From the NCBI RefSeq assembly GCF_019145475.1, contig NZ_JAHTKI010000015.1, forward strand, positions 1 through 64,000: a DNA stretch of 64,000 bases. Reading direction: 5' to 3'. Source of the DNA: Pseudomonas botevensis (GTDB lineage: Bacteria; Pseudomonadota; Gammaproteobacteria; Pseudomonadales; Pseudomonadaceae). Position numbers and translations under genes: made by a program. Below are positions 8,814 to 17,067 of this stretch, piece after piece. The notes under the pieces were generated by a model. That model saw only the letters and a program-made list of their open reading frames with translations, was not told where the DNA came from and did not search any database. The first letter of the stretch is position 1, and the number at the start of each line of letters is the position of its first letter.

Positions 8814-9260
8814 ATGCGCCCGCTCAGCGCCAGGACTTCCAGACAGCGTCGTCAGACTGAACACCTGACTCGCGGCAGCTGGATCGCCCTGTTCGCCATG
8901 TTGATGATCTTCATCGGCCCACTGATTTCTCAGTCGATGCCGATGGATCAACACGCCTCGATGTCCATGCCGATGAGCATGGAGATGTCGATGGACATGC
9001 CGGGCATGGACCACGGCGAGCACGCCGCACAACCGAGCGCCGAACACTGTCCGCCGACGTCCTCGCATCACGCGATGTGGGAAAAATGCGGTTATTGCAG
9101 CCTGCTGTTCAACTGCCCGGCACTGACCGGTGGTGGCACTTTCGCCGCGTTCAGTATCCCGCCGGTCAACACCTTCACCACTCCGTCCCCGCGCCTGGGC
9201 CATGCCCGGCAAACTTTCTTCCCCGGCGCCCGCACCCGCGCGCCCCCCGTCAACGCGTAA
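8814..9260 (+). CDS. DUF2946 family protein with Met-rich segment
   Basis: 148 residues. A hydrophobic N-terminal segment (SWIALFAMLMIFIGPLIS) is followed by a remarkable methionine/histidine run (SMPMDQHASMSMPMSMEMSM and on to MDMPGMDHGEHAAQ, residues ~41-70). Then come WEKCGYCSLLFNC and a proline-rich tail. The Met-rich stretch is a likely Cu(I)/Ag(I)-binding region in the periplasm. Its role is unknown, but its place directly before the copper TonB receptor suggests that it captures or relays copper. It starts 22 bases after the chaperone gene. Confidence 0.82.
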   Translation: MRPLSARTSRQRRQTEHLTRGSWIALFAMLMIFIGPLISQSMPMDQHASMSMPMSMEMSMDMPGMDHGEHAAQPSAEHCPPTSSHHAMWEKCGYCSLLFNCPALTGGGTFAAFSIPPVNTFTTPSPRLGHARQTFFPGARTRAPPVNA

Positions 9261-9344
9261 CGACCAACACTTGATGGCACACGGTTGAGAAGACAGCTTC
9301 AGGCTGCCGGCCGTGTGGTTTACGACCGTTTGATGGAAATTGTC

Positions 9345-11462
9345 ATGTCCAGGTTTACCGCTGTCCCACGCTTGAGCCCTGCCCAGGCGCCCTTTGCCCT
9401 GAACGAAACCCGCGTTCGTTGCAAGCACGCTACCGCCGTCCTTTGCGGCGTACTGCTGTCGCCACTGGTCCACGCCGACGATCACGCCGGCCACGCCGAA
9501 GAGCTGAGCCCGACGGTGATCACCGCCATCGCCCCGAGCTCGCCGCTGACCGTCGTCACCAATCCCAAGGAACCGCGCCAACCGGTGCCGGCCAGCGATG
9601 GCGGCGATTATCTGAAGACCATTCCCGGCTTCGCCCTGGTGCGCAACGGCGGCACCAACGGCGATCCGGTGCTGCGCGGCATGTTCGGTTCACGGCTGAA
9701 CATCCTCACCAACGGCAGCATGATGCTCGGTGCCTGCCCCGGCCGGATGGACGCGCCGACCTCCTACATCTCGCCGGAAACCTACGACCAACTGACGGTG
9801 ATCAAAGGTCCGCAAACCGTGCTCTACGGACCAGGCGCATCGGCAGGCACCATCCTGTTCGACCGCGAGCCGGAAAACTTCGGCGAACTCGGTACACGGG
9901 TGAACGCCAGCGTGCTGGCCGGCTCCCACGGGCGCTTCGACAAAGTGGTCGATGCCGCTGCCGGCGGCTCGCTGGGCTACGTGCGGGTGATCGGCAACAC
10001 CGCGCATTCCGACGACTACCGCGACGGCAACAACGACATCGTTGCCTCGCGCTACGACAAGTGGAACGGCGATATCGCGGTCGGCTGGACACCGGATGCC
10101 GACACCCTGATCGAGTTGACCGCCGGCAAGGGCGACGGCGAAGCCCGCTACGCCGGACGCGGCATGGACGGTTCGCAGTTCCTGCGCGAAAGCCTCGGCC
10201 TGCGCTTCGAAAAATCCAACCTCAGCGATGTGCTGGAGAAGCTCGAAGCGCAGGTCTACTACAACTACGCCGACCATGTGATGGACAACTACACCCTGCG
10301 CACGCCGTCCGGCACCGGGATGATGGCCGGCCCCATGGCGTCCAACGTCGACCGCCGCACCCTCGGCGCGCGAGTCAAAGCCACCTGGCGCTGGGCCGAT
10401 ATCCAGTTGATCACCGGCCTCGACGCGCAGACCAACGAGCACCGTCAGCGCAGCGCCATGGGCATCGATACCTACAAGGATCTGCCCTACACCAAGGACG
10501 CGGACTTCCATAACTACGGGGTGTTCAGCGAACTGACCTGGTACGCCGCCGACCGCGACCGCTTGATCACCGGCGCCCGGGTCGACCGCGCTTCGGCCAG
10601 GGATTACCGCCAGCGCATCGGCTCGGGAATGATGTCGCGGCCCAATCCGACCGTCGACGACACCCGCGCCGATACCCTGCCCAGCGGCTTCGTGCGTTAC
10701 GAGCATGACCTGGCCGACAGCCCGACCACCCTCTATGCCGGCCTCGGCCACGCGCAGCGCTTCCCGGACTACTGGGAACTGTTTTCCGCCAACAGCGGCC
10801 CGGTCGGTTCGGTCAATGCGTTCGACTCGATCAAGCCGGAAAAAACCACTCAGCTCGACTTCGGCGTGAACTACAAGAGCGCCGCTCTCGAAGCCTGGGC
10901 CTCGGGCTACATCGGCCAGGTACGTGACTACATCCTGTTCGACTACACCCCGGGAATGATGGGCACCACTTCTCGCGCCGAGAACATCGACGCGCGGATC
11001 ATGGGCGGTGAACTCGGTGCCGCCTACAGACTCACCGACCACTGGAAAGCCGATGCGACCCTGGCCTACGCCTGGGGCAAGAACAGCAGCGACGGCAAGG
11101 CTCTGCCGCAGATGCCGCCGCTGGACGCACGTTTCGGCCTGACCTACAGCGAAGACAACTGGAGCGCCGGCGCCCTGTGGAGGGTGGTTGCCGCGCAAAA
11201 CCGTATCGACCAGAACAAAGGCAACGTGGTCGGCAAGGACTACGACAAGAGTTCGGGCTTCGGCGTGTTCTCACTCAACGGTGCCTACCGGATCAACCAG
11301 CACTGGAAGGTCAGTACCGGCGTCGACAACCTGTTCGGCAAGGCTTATGCCGAACACCTGAACCTGGCGGGCAACGCCGGATTCGGCTACCCGGCCAACG
11401 ACCCGCAAGCCATCAATGAGCCAGGGCGCACGCTCTGGACAAAAGTGGATATGAGCTTCTAG
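9345..11462 (+). CDS. oprC: TonB-dependent copper receptor, OprC/NosA type
   Basis: 705 residues from MSRFTAVPRL; ATGs 12 and 60 bases upstream are possible but lack a better ribosome site. A signal-like region ends near LLSPLVHA. The plug domain contains the CxxxM pair Cys131/Met135 (ACPGRMDAP), and HVM (His311, Met313) lies in an extracellular-loop region. In P. aeruginosa OprC a CxxxM-HxM site binds copper at the outer face, so both halves of that site are present. The C-terminus ends in an aromatic residue (KVDMSF), as in outer membrane barrels. It imports copper across the outer membrane with TonB energy. Confidence 0.93.
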   Translation: MSRFTAVPRLSPAQAPFALNETRVRCKHATAVLCGVLLSPLVHADDHAGHAEELSPTVITAIAPSSPLTVVTNPKEPRQPVPASDGGDYLKTIPGFALVRNGGTNGDPVLRGMFGSRLNILTNGSMMLGACPGRMDAPTSYISPETYDQLTVIKGPQTVLYGPGASAGTILFDREPENFGELGTRVNASVLAGSHGRFDKVVDAAAGGSLGYVRVIGNTAHSDDYRDGNNDIVASRYDKWNGDIAVGWTPDADTLIELTAGKGDGEARYAGRGMDGSQFLRESLGLRFEKSNLSDVLEKLEAQVYYNYADHVMDNYTLRTPSGTGMMAGPMASNVDRRTLGARVKATWRWADIQLITGLDAQTNEHRQRSAMGIDTYKDLPYTKDADFHNYGVFSELTWYAADRDRLITGARVDRASARDYRQRIGSGMMSRPNPTVDDTRADTLPSGFVRYEHDLADSPTTLYAGLGHAQRFPDYWELFSANSGPVGSVNAFDSIKPEKTTQLDFGVNYKSAALEAWASGYIGQVRDYILFDYTPGMMGTTSRAENIDARIMGGELGAAYRLTDHWKADATLAYAWGKNSSDGKALPQMPPLDARFGLTYSEDNWSAGALWRVVAAQNRIDQNKGNVVGKDYDKSSGFGVFSLNGAYRINQHWKVSTGVDNLFGKAYAEHLNLAGNAGFGYPANDPQAINEPGRTLWTKVDMSF

Positions 11463-11473
11463 GGACAGTAAGG

Positions 11474-11505
11474 GCACCACCCCTCCCCAGTGGGAGGGGC
11501 GGTGT
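11474..11505 (+). terminator. GC-rich hairpin after the copper receptor
   Basis: Inverted repeat ACCCCTCCC / GGGAGGGGC with flanking CACC / GGTG and a short loop, directly after the oprC stop. There is no T-tract, so it may be an mRNA-stabilising or processing hairpin rather than a true terminator. The PepSY gene starts about 45 bases later and may still be co-transcribed. Confidence 0.45.
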
Positions 11506-11548
11506 TCGACAAACAACTAAAAGATCCAAGCCAAGCGGAGCACACGTG

Positions 11549-12928
11549 ATGAAACAGCCCAAACCGAATTTCTACAACCTGGCCTGGCGTTGGCATTTTT
11601 ATGCCGGATTATTCGTCGCGCCGTTCATGGTGATGCTGGCCCTGACCGGCATCATTTATCTGTTCAAGCCGCAGCTCGATTCGCTGATGTACAGCAGCCT
11701 GCTCAACGTCCCCGCCGGGCATCACACGGTGCCGGCCGACGACCTCCTGCAGCGGGTGAAAAGCGCTTATCCACAGGGTCAGGTCAGCCAGTACCTGCCG
11801 CCGGTGAACGCCGAACGCAGCGCGCAATTCGTGGTGAAGAATGCCGGCCACGAACTGAACGTGTTCGTCGACCCCTACCACGGCGACATCCTCGGCGAGC
11901 AGGATGCCAAACAGAACCTGCAAGCCCTTGCCCGGGCAATCCATGGCGAGTTGATGATCGGCACCGTCGGTGACCGGCTGATCGAAATGGCCGCCGGTTG
12001 GGGCGTGGTGCTGGTGGTGTCAGGGGTTTTCCTGTGGTGGCCACGGGGCCAGGCGGCGGGAATTCTCTGGCCGCGCCTGAATCGCCGCGGTCGCGTGCTG
12101 TGGCGTGACCTGCACGCGGTCACCGGGTTCTGGGGCGCCGCGTTGCTGTTGGTGATGTTGCTCAGCGGTATGACCTGGACCGGGTTCTGGGGCAAGCAAT
12201 ACGCCCAGGTGTGGAACGTGTTCCCGGCGGCCATGTGGGACAACGTGCCGACCTCCGACGTCGAGGCCCGCAGCCTCAACAGCGCCACGCGCCAGACCGT
12301 GCCGTGGGCCATGGAAAACACGCCGATGCCGATGTCCGGCGACCACGCCGAACACATGGCCCACGGCGGCATGGACCACGGCCCCGCCGCACCGACCATC
12401 AGCCTGCAGGACGTGCAGAACATCGCGATTCAGCGCCAGGTCGAGCCGGGCTACAGCATTACCCTGCCGACCACCGCCACCGGCGTGTTCACCATCGCGG
12501 TATTCGCCGACGATCCGCGCAACGACGCCACCCTGCATGTCGACCAGTACACCGGCAAGGTCTTGGCCGATGTGCGTTTCGAGCAATACGGCGCCGTCGC
12601 CCGCGCCACGGAAATCGGCGTGATGCTCCACGAAGGCAAGATGTTCGGAACCTTCAACCAAATCGTTGTGTTGCTGATCTGCCTGATGATTCTGCTCAGC
12701 GCCGTCAGTGGCGTGGTGATCTGGTGGAAGCGCCGGCCACAGGGCAAATTCGGCGTGCCGCCACTGCGTCATGACTTGCCGAAGTGGAAAACCGGGGTGG
12801 CGATCATGCTCGCTCTGGCGGTGGTGTTTCCGCTGGTGGGGGCGTCGCTGGTGGTGGTCTGGCTGCTGGATCGGCTGCTGCTCGCGCGCCTGGCCGGCCA
12901 AACTGAATCCGCCTCATCTTCATCATGA
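11549..12928 (+). CDS. PepSY-associated TM protein, copper-linked
   Basis: 459 residues with four hydrophobic membrane spans: near 20-40 (FVAPFMVMLALTGIIYLF), 145-165, 190-210 and 370-390, plus a C-terminal span (VAIMLALAVVFPLVGASLVV). This is the PepSY_TM layout often found beside TonB receptors, where it is thought to act in reductive or processing steps at the inner membrane. The periplasmic part carries a Met/His-rich insertion (MPMSGDHAEHMAHGGMDHG) that suits copper. The start is ATG 11549; a GTG directly before it is an alternative. Confidence 0.9.
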   Translation: MKQPKPNFYNLAWRWHFYAGLFVAPFMVMLALTGIIYLFKPQLDSLMYSSLLNVPAGHHTVPADDLLQRVKSAYPQGQVSQYLPPVNAERSAQFVVKNAGHELNVFVDPYHGDILGEQDAKQNLQALARAIHGELMIGTVGDRLIEMAAGWGVVLVVSGVFLWWPRGQAAGILWPRLNRRGRVLWRDLHAVTGFWGAALLLVMLLSGMTWTGFWGKQYAQVWNVFPAAMWDNVPTSDVEARSLNSATRQTVPWAMENTPMPMSGDHAEHMAHGGMDHGPAAPTISLQDVQNIAIQRQVEPGYSITLPTTATGVFTIAVFADDPRNDATLHVDQYTGKVLADVRFEQYGAVARATEIGVMLHEGKMFGTFNQIVVLLICLMILLSAVSGVVIWWKRRPQGKFGVPPLRHDLPKWKTGVAIMLALAVVFPLVGASLVVVWLLDRLLLARLAGQTESASSSS

Positions 12929-12967
12929 AACAGGCGAGATGCGTGATTTAGACAGCTCTTTAAACTG

Positions 12968-12994
12968 CCGGGGCTTAAACCCCGGTCATTTTTA
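12968..12994 (+). terminator. Intrinsic terminator after the PepSY gene
   Basis: Stem CCGGGG / CCCCGG with loop CTTAAA, followed by TCATTTTTA. It lies 40 bases after the PepSY stop and separates the copper genes from the next locus. Confidence 0.75.
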
Positions 12995-13012
12995 GTGTTA
13001 CTATATAACACT
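12994..13012. promoter_or_regulatory. Zur-like palindromic operator overlapping a -10 region
   Basis: Perfect inverted repeat AGTGTTA-CTATA-TAACACT. Its inner 15 bases agree at 12 of 14 defined positions with the gammaproteobacterial Zur consensus TGTTATAnTATAACA. TACTAT or TATATAAC within it can serve as a -10 element, so a bound repressor would block transcription of the TonB receptor that starts at 13080. The consensus is recalled, not searched. The regulator is inferred; Fur-type boxes have a different core (GATAATGATAATCATTATC). Confidence 0.6.
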
Positions 13013-13026
13013 AATTGACCGCCCTG

Positions 13027-13056
13027 CCCGCCGTCGAAAACGGCGGGTTTTCTTTT
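13027..13056 (+). terminator. Strong terminator hairpin in the leader of the TonB receptor gene
   Basis: Perfect 8-bp stem CCCGCCGT / ACGGCGGG with loop CGAAA, followed by TTTTCTTTT. It lies between the Zur-like site and the start codon at 13080, with only about 23 bases left before the ATG. Any transcript that begins at the palindrome must pass it, so it is either an attenuator or a second barrier against read-through from the copper genes. Confidence 0.75.
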
Positions 13057-13079
13057 GCAGAAGCGATTTACCGTCTCCG

Positions 13080-15206
13080 ATGAACAAGTACCTCTTGTCC
13101 AGTCTCTGCCTGTTCGCGCTGAACAATAGCGCCCACGCCGACAACGCCCCGCTGACACTGCCCACCGGCACCATCACCGCGCCGGCCATTGACGATGAAA
13201 CCGTCAGCCTGACCACGCCGACCAGCGCCGGCTCGCGCCTGAACCTCACGGCCATGGAAACCCCGGCCAGTGTCGAAAGCCTGAGCGGCGAGCAGGTCCG
13301 CGCCCGTGGCGACCGCAGCGTGCAGGACGCGGTGTCACGCAGCACCGGCATCAGCCGCACCGGTACGCCGGGCGACGGCGGCACGTCGCTGCAGGCGCGC
13401 GGTTTCACCGGGCAGAGTTCGGTGATGCAGTTGTATGACGGCAATCGTATGTATACCGGCATGGGCACCGTGACGTTCCCGGTCGATACCTGGTCGGTGG
13501 AGCGCGTTGACGTCCTGCGCGGCCCGGCCTCGGTGCTGTACGGCGAAGGCGCGACCGGCGCGGTGGTCAACGTGATCCCGAAGAAACCGTTCGAAGGCGA
13601 AATCGAAAACCACCTGCGCGTCGGTTACGGCTCGTTCGACAGCCAGCAACAGGCGTTCGACAGCGGCGGCTCGCTGAGCGACACCCTGAGCTATCGCCTG
13701 AACCTCAATCGCCTGCGCAGCAACGGCTGGGTCGATCGCGGCGACTCTTCCAGCGACTTCATCAGTGCCGCCCTACACTGGCAGGCCAGCGACGATCTGA
13801 GCTTCACCCTGGCCCACGACTACGGCGACCAGCGCCCGCAAAACTACTTCGGCACGCCGCTGATCAACGGGCAATTGAAGGACAGCCTGCGCAACAAGAA
13901 CTACAACGTGCGCGACGACAAGCAGCACTACAACGATCAATGGACACGCCTGACCAGCGACTGGCAGATCAACGACGCGGTCAGCGCCAGCAATGAGCTG
14001 TATTACCTCAAGGCCCAGCGCCGCTGGCAGAACGCCGAGAACTACAACTTCGACAGCGCCAGCCAGCAACTCAGCCGCAGCGGTTACTTCGGCATCGGCC
14101 ACCGGCAGGAACAAGTCGGCGACCGCCAGACGTTCACCTTCAGGCATTCGCTGTTCGGCCTCGACAGCCAGACCGTGACCGGCATCGACTACAACCGCAT
14201 CCGCTTCCAGCTCAACAGCAATTCACCGTTCAACGACCTGTTGCCAAACGGTCAGCCGGTGGATCTGTATCACCCGCAACCGGGTTATTTCGAGAGCGCC
14301 AATCCGTATCGCGACCAGTTCGACAGCACCACCAAACAGATGTCGGCGTTCGCCGAAAACCGTACACAACTGAGCGAGCGCTGGTCGCTGGTGACCGGTG
14401 TGCGCCGCGACTACGTGCATGTCGATCGCAACAATCTGGTGGATGGCAGCCAGAGCGACAAGACCCTGACCGGCAACAACTGGAAGACCGGGCTGGTGTT
14501 TGCGCTGACCCCGCAGACCTCGTTCTACGGCCAGATCGCGACCAGCACCGACGGCATCGGCGGGTTGATTTCCCTCAGTCCGGGCCAGCAGCAATACGAC
14601 TTGTCCACCGCCCGGCAAACCGAGATCGGCATGAAGCAGCTGTTCTGGGATCAGCGCGGAGAATTCACCCTGGCGGCGTATCGCATCGTGAAAAAGAAGC
14701 TGCTGACCGACGATCCGGGCAACCCGACACTCAAGCAGCAGGTCGGCCAGCAATCGTCCAACGGACTGGAAGCCAGCCTCGATCTGCAACTGCCACAGGC
14801 CTGGCAACTGCAAGCCAACGCCGCGATCGTCAAGGCCAAATACGACGACTTCGAAGAAGTGGTGGGCGGCGTGCCGGTGTCGCGCAACGGCAATCGTCCG
14901 GTGGACGTGCCGCGTCGGACCGCCAACCTGTGGCTGAGCAAGGCGCTGAGCGATGACTTGAAGGCGGGTGCCGGGGTGCGTTATGTCGACGCGCGTTATG
15001 CCGACATGGCCAACCGCAACGAACTGCCGAGCTACACCGTGGTCGATGCGACGCTGTCATGGAAAGCCCTGCGCAACACGACGCTGGGGTTGCAGGTGAA
15101 CAACCTGTTTGACCGCCAGTATGCGCAGAGCCAGTACAACGAGGGACAGCAGTGGATTCTTGGCGAGCCGCGCTCGTTTTTCGTCACGGCCGACTACACC
15201 TTTTGA
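13080..15206 (+). CDS. TonB-dependent siderophore/metallophore receptor
   Basis: 708 residues. The signal peptide is MNKYLLSSLCLFALNNSAHA. The plug domain runs from about residue 55 (METPASVESLSGEQVRARG) with GGTSLQARGFTGQSSVMQLY and VERVDVLRGPASVLYGEGA. The rest is a 22-strand-type barrel ending in SFFVTADYTF. It takes a metal chelate or related ligand across the outer membrane. The three following ABC genes are probably its inner-membrane partner. The ribosome site is weak. By recollection this matches the P. aeruginosa PA2911-PA2914 arrangement that follows the cob genes and responds to zinc limitation; the ligand cannot be read from sequence. Confidence 0.93.
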   Translation: MNKYLLSSLCLFALNNSAHADNAPLTLPTGTITAPAIDDETVSLTTPTSAGSRLNLTAMETPASVESLSGEQVRARGDRSVQDAVSRSTGISRTGTPGDGGTSLQARGFTGQSSVMQLYDGNRMYTGMGTVTFPVDTWSVERVDVLRGPASVLYGEGATGAVVNVIPKKPFEGEIENHLRVGYGSFDSQQQAFDSGGSLSDTLSYRLNLNRLRSNGWVDRGDSSSDFISAALHWQASDDLSFTLAHDYGDQRPQNYFGTPLINGQLKDSLRNKNYNVRDDKQHYNDQWTRLTSDWQINDAVSASNELYYLKAQRRWQNAENYNFDSASQQLSRSGYFGIGHRQEQVGDRQTFTFRHSLFGLDSQTVTGIDYNRIRFQLNSNSPFNDLLPNGQPVDLYHPQPGYFESANPYRDQFDSTTKQMSAFAENRTQLSERWSLVTGVRRDYVHVDRNNLVDGSQSDKTLTGNNWKTGLVFALTPQTSFYGQIATSTDGIGGLISLSPGQQQYDLSTARQTEIGMKQLFWDQRGEFTLAAYRIVKKKLLTDDPGNPTLKQQVGQQSSNGLEASLDLQLPQAWQLQANAAIVKAKYDDFEEVVGGVPVSRNGNRPVDVPRRTANLWLSKALSDDLKAGAGVRYVDARYADMANRNELPSYTVVDATLSWKALRNTTLGLQVNNLFDRQYAQSQYNEGQQWILGEPRSFFVTADYTF

Positions 15207-15220
15207 TCCATGGACGCCTC

Positions 15221-15247
15221 GCCCTCACCCCCTCGGGGGGTGAGGGC
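15221..15247. repeat. Perfect 12-bp-stem palindrome between receptor and ABC genes
   Basis: GCCCTCACCCCC / GGGGGTGAGGGC with a 3-base loop and no T-tract. The CCCTCACCCC and GGGTGAGGG ends are the same as those of the longer palindromic elements at 25691 and 32672, so this is probably a minimal member of that repeat family. It could reduce or stabilise expression of the downstream ABC genes relative to the receptor. Confidence 0.65.
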
Positions 15248-15328
15248 TGGGCGGGCGGAGTTCCGATGAGGGGCGAGTGATCCCACTGACACCCCAAAAA
15301 ACCCAATCCCACCAACCACCGGAACCCA

Positions 15329-16123
15329 ATGACCACCCTGACCCTCGACACCCTCGCCTGGACCCCATTGGGCCACGACCACGGCCACTGCCATCACCAG
15401 TTCCAGCTGCGTGACGCCTCGCTGCACGTGGCCGCCGAAGAGTTTGTCGGGCTGATCGGTCCCAACGGCAGCGGCAAGACCAGCCTGCTGCGCTGCGCCT
15501 ACCGTTTCAGCCGACCGGAACACGGCGAAGTCCGTTTCGATCATCACAACGTCTGGAAGCAATCCTCGCGCTGGTGCGCGCAACGCATCGCCGTGGTCTT
15601 GCAGGAATTTCCCGACGCCTTCGGCCTGACCGTCGAAGAAGTGGTCGCCATGGGGCGCACACCGCACAAAGGCCTGTTCGACGGCGACACCCATGAAGAC
15701 CGCCGCCTCGCCACCCAGGCCCTTCAATCCGTCGGCCTGCAAGGCTTCGAAGACCACGCCTTCGCCACCCTCTCCGGCGGTGAAAAACAGCGCGTCATCC
15801 TCGCCCGCGCCCTGACCCAGCAACCGCAACTGCTGATCCTCGACGAGCCGACCAACCACCTCGACCCGCGCTATCAACTGGAGCTGTTGCAGTTGGTCAG
15901 GCAGCTGAAGATCGGCACCCTGGCGAGCATTCACGACCTGAACCTCGCCGCCGCTTTCTGTGATCGGCTGTATGTGATCGACCACGGCCGCATCGTCGCC
16001 AGCGGCACTCCACGGCAAGTGCTCACCGTCGAGTTGCTGCGCGAGGTCTTCGGCGTCGAGGCGCTGATCGACACCCACCCGCTTCACGACTACCCGCGAA
16101 TCACCTGGATAACCCGACCATGA
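15329..16123 (+). CDS. ABC transporter ATP-binding protein (FecE/FepC type) with His-rich N-terminus
   Basis: 264 residues. Walker A GPNGSGKTS is at 44-52, the signature is LSGGEKQR, and Walker B is LLILDEPTNHLD. It powers the permease at 17064. Unusual for the family is a His/Cys cluster before the Walker A region: residues 16-23 read HDHGHCHH. Such a cluster suggests binding of a transition metal, most simply zinc, by the ATPase itself. The stop overlaps the next gene as ATGA. Together with the receptor and the Zur-like site this supports a zinc-related importer, though iron, cobalt or heme cannot be excluded. Confidence 0.93.
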   Translation: MTTLTLDTLAWTPLGHDHGHCHHQFQLRDASLHVAAEEFVGLIGPNGSGKTSLLRCAYRFSRPEHGEVRFDHHNVWKQSSRWCAQRIAVVLQEFPDAFGLTVEEVVAMGRTPHKGLFDGDTHEDRRLATQALQSVGLQGFEDHAFATLSGGEKQRVILARALTQQPQLLILDEPTNHLDPRYQLELLQLVRQLKIGTLASIHDLNLAAAFCDRLYVIDHGRIVASGTPRQVLTVELLREVFGVEALIDTHPLHDYPRITWITRP

Positions 16124-17067
16124 CCGTACGCTCCCTGCTGTGCGTCGCCCTCTTGCTGTGCAGTGCCCAGGCCTTGGCCGAAGCCACGAAATACCCGCTG
16201 ACCGTGCAAAGCTGCAACCGTGAGGTAACGTTCAGCGAAGCGCCGAAACACGCGGTCAGCCACGACATCAACATGACGCAGATGATGCTCGCCCTCGGCC
16301 TCAAGCCGCGCATGGCCGGCTACAGCGGGGTCAGTGGCTGGAAGTCGGTGACGCCGGACATGCAATCGCTGCTCGACGGCCTGCCGGAGCTGGCGGCGAA
16401 ATACCCGTCGGTGGAAACCCTGCTCAATGCCAACGTCGATTTCTTCTTTGCCGGCTGGGATTACGGCATGCGCGTCGGCGGCGACCTCACCCCGCAGACC
16501 CTGCAACCGCTGGGCATCAATGTCTATGAGCTGACTGAATCCTGCGCCTTCGTGATGAAGCGTCCGGCCGCAACTCTGGAAGACACCTACAACGACCTGC
16601 GCAACCTCGGCAAAATCTTCGACGTGCAGGATCGCGCCAACGCCCTGATCGCCGACATGCAGAACCAGGTCGCCGAGATCCGCAAAGACCTGCCGGCGCA
16701 ACCGCCCCGGGTGTTCCTCTACGACAGCGGCGAAGACCGCGCCATGACCTCCGGCCGCCTCGGCATGCCCCAGGCACTGATCGACGCCGCTGGCGGGCGC
16801 AACATCCTCGATGACATCGAAGCGAGCTGGACCCGGGTCAACTGGGAAACCGTAGTCGAACGCAATCCGCAGGTGATCGTGATCGTCGACTACAGCGAAA
16901 TCACCGCCGAGCAGAAGATCCGCTTTCTGCTCGACAACAAGGCCCTGCAATCGGTGGACGCGATCAAGAACCAGCGCTTCATCGTCATCCCCTACGTGCA
17001 GGCCACGCCGGGGATCGACAACGTGCTCGCAGTGGAAACCCTGGCCAAAGGGTTCCACGGCGAATGA
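16120..17067 (+). CDS. ABC transporter periplasmic substrate-binding protein (FepB/BtuF family)
   Basis: 315 residues with signal peptide MTVRSLLCVALLLCSAQALA. The class III binding-protein fold (two lobes joined by a long helix) is indicated by CNREVTFSEAPKHAVSHDIN, NVDFFFAGWDYGM and PQVIVIVDYSEITAEQK. It should carry the metallophore or metal complex from the TonB receptor to the permease. It overlaps its neighbours by four bases on both sides, so ATPase, binding protein and permease are one operon. The ligand is not predictable from the sequence alone. Confidence 0.92.
   Translation: MTVRSLLCVALLLCSAQALAEATKYPLTVQSCNREVTFSEAPKHAVSHDINMTQMMLALGLKPRMAGYSGVSGWKSVTPDMQSLLDGLPELAAKYPSVETLLNANVDFFFAGWDYGMRVGGDLTPQTLQPLGINVYELTESCAFVMKRPAATLEDTYNDLRNLGKIFDVQDRANALIADMQNQVAEIRKDLPAQPPRVFLYDSGEDRAMTSGRLGMPQALIDAAGGRNILDDIEASWTRVNWETVVERNPQVIVIVDYSEITAEQKIRFLLDNKALQSVDAIKNQRFIVIPYVQATPGIDNVLAVETLAKGFHGE

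Noticed and set aside
7821..9581. 586-codon open frame on the minus strand across the copper genes
   Set aside because: The opposite strand holds clear DUF2946 and PCu(A)C proteins with ribosome sites; this frame has no family features.
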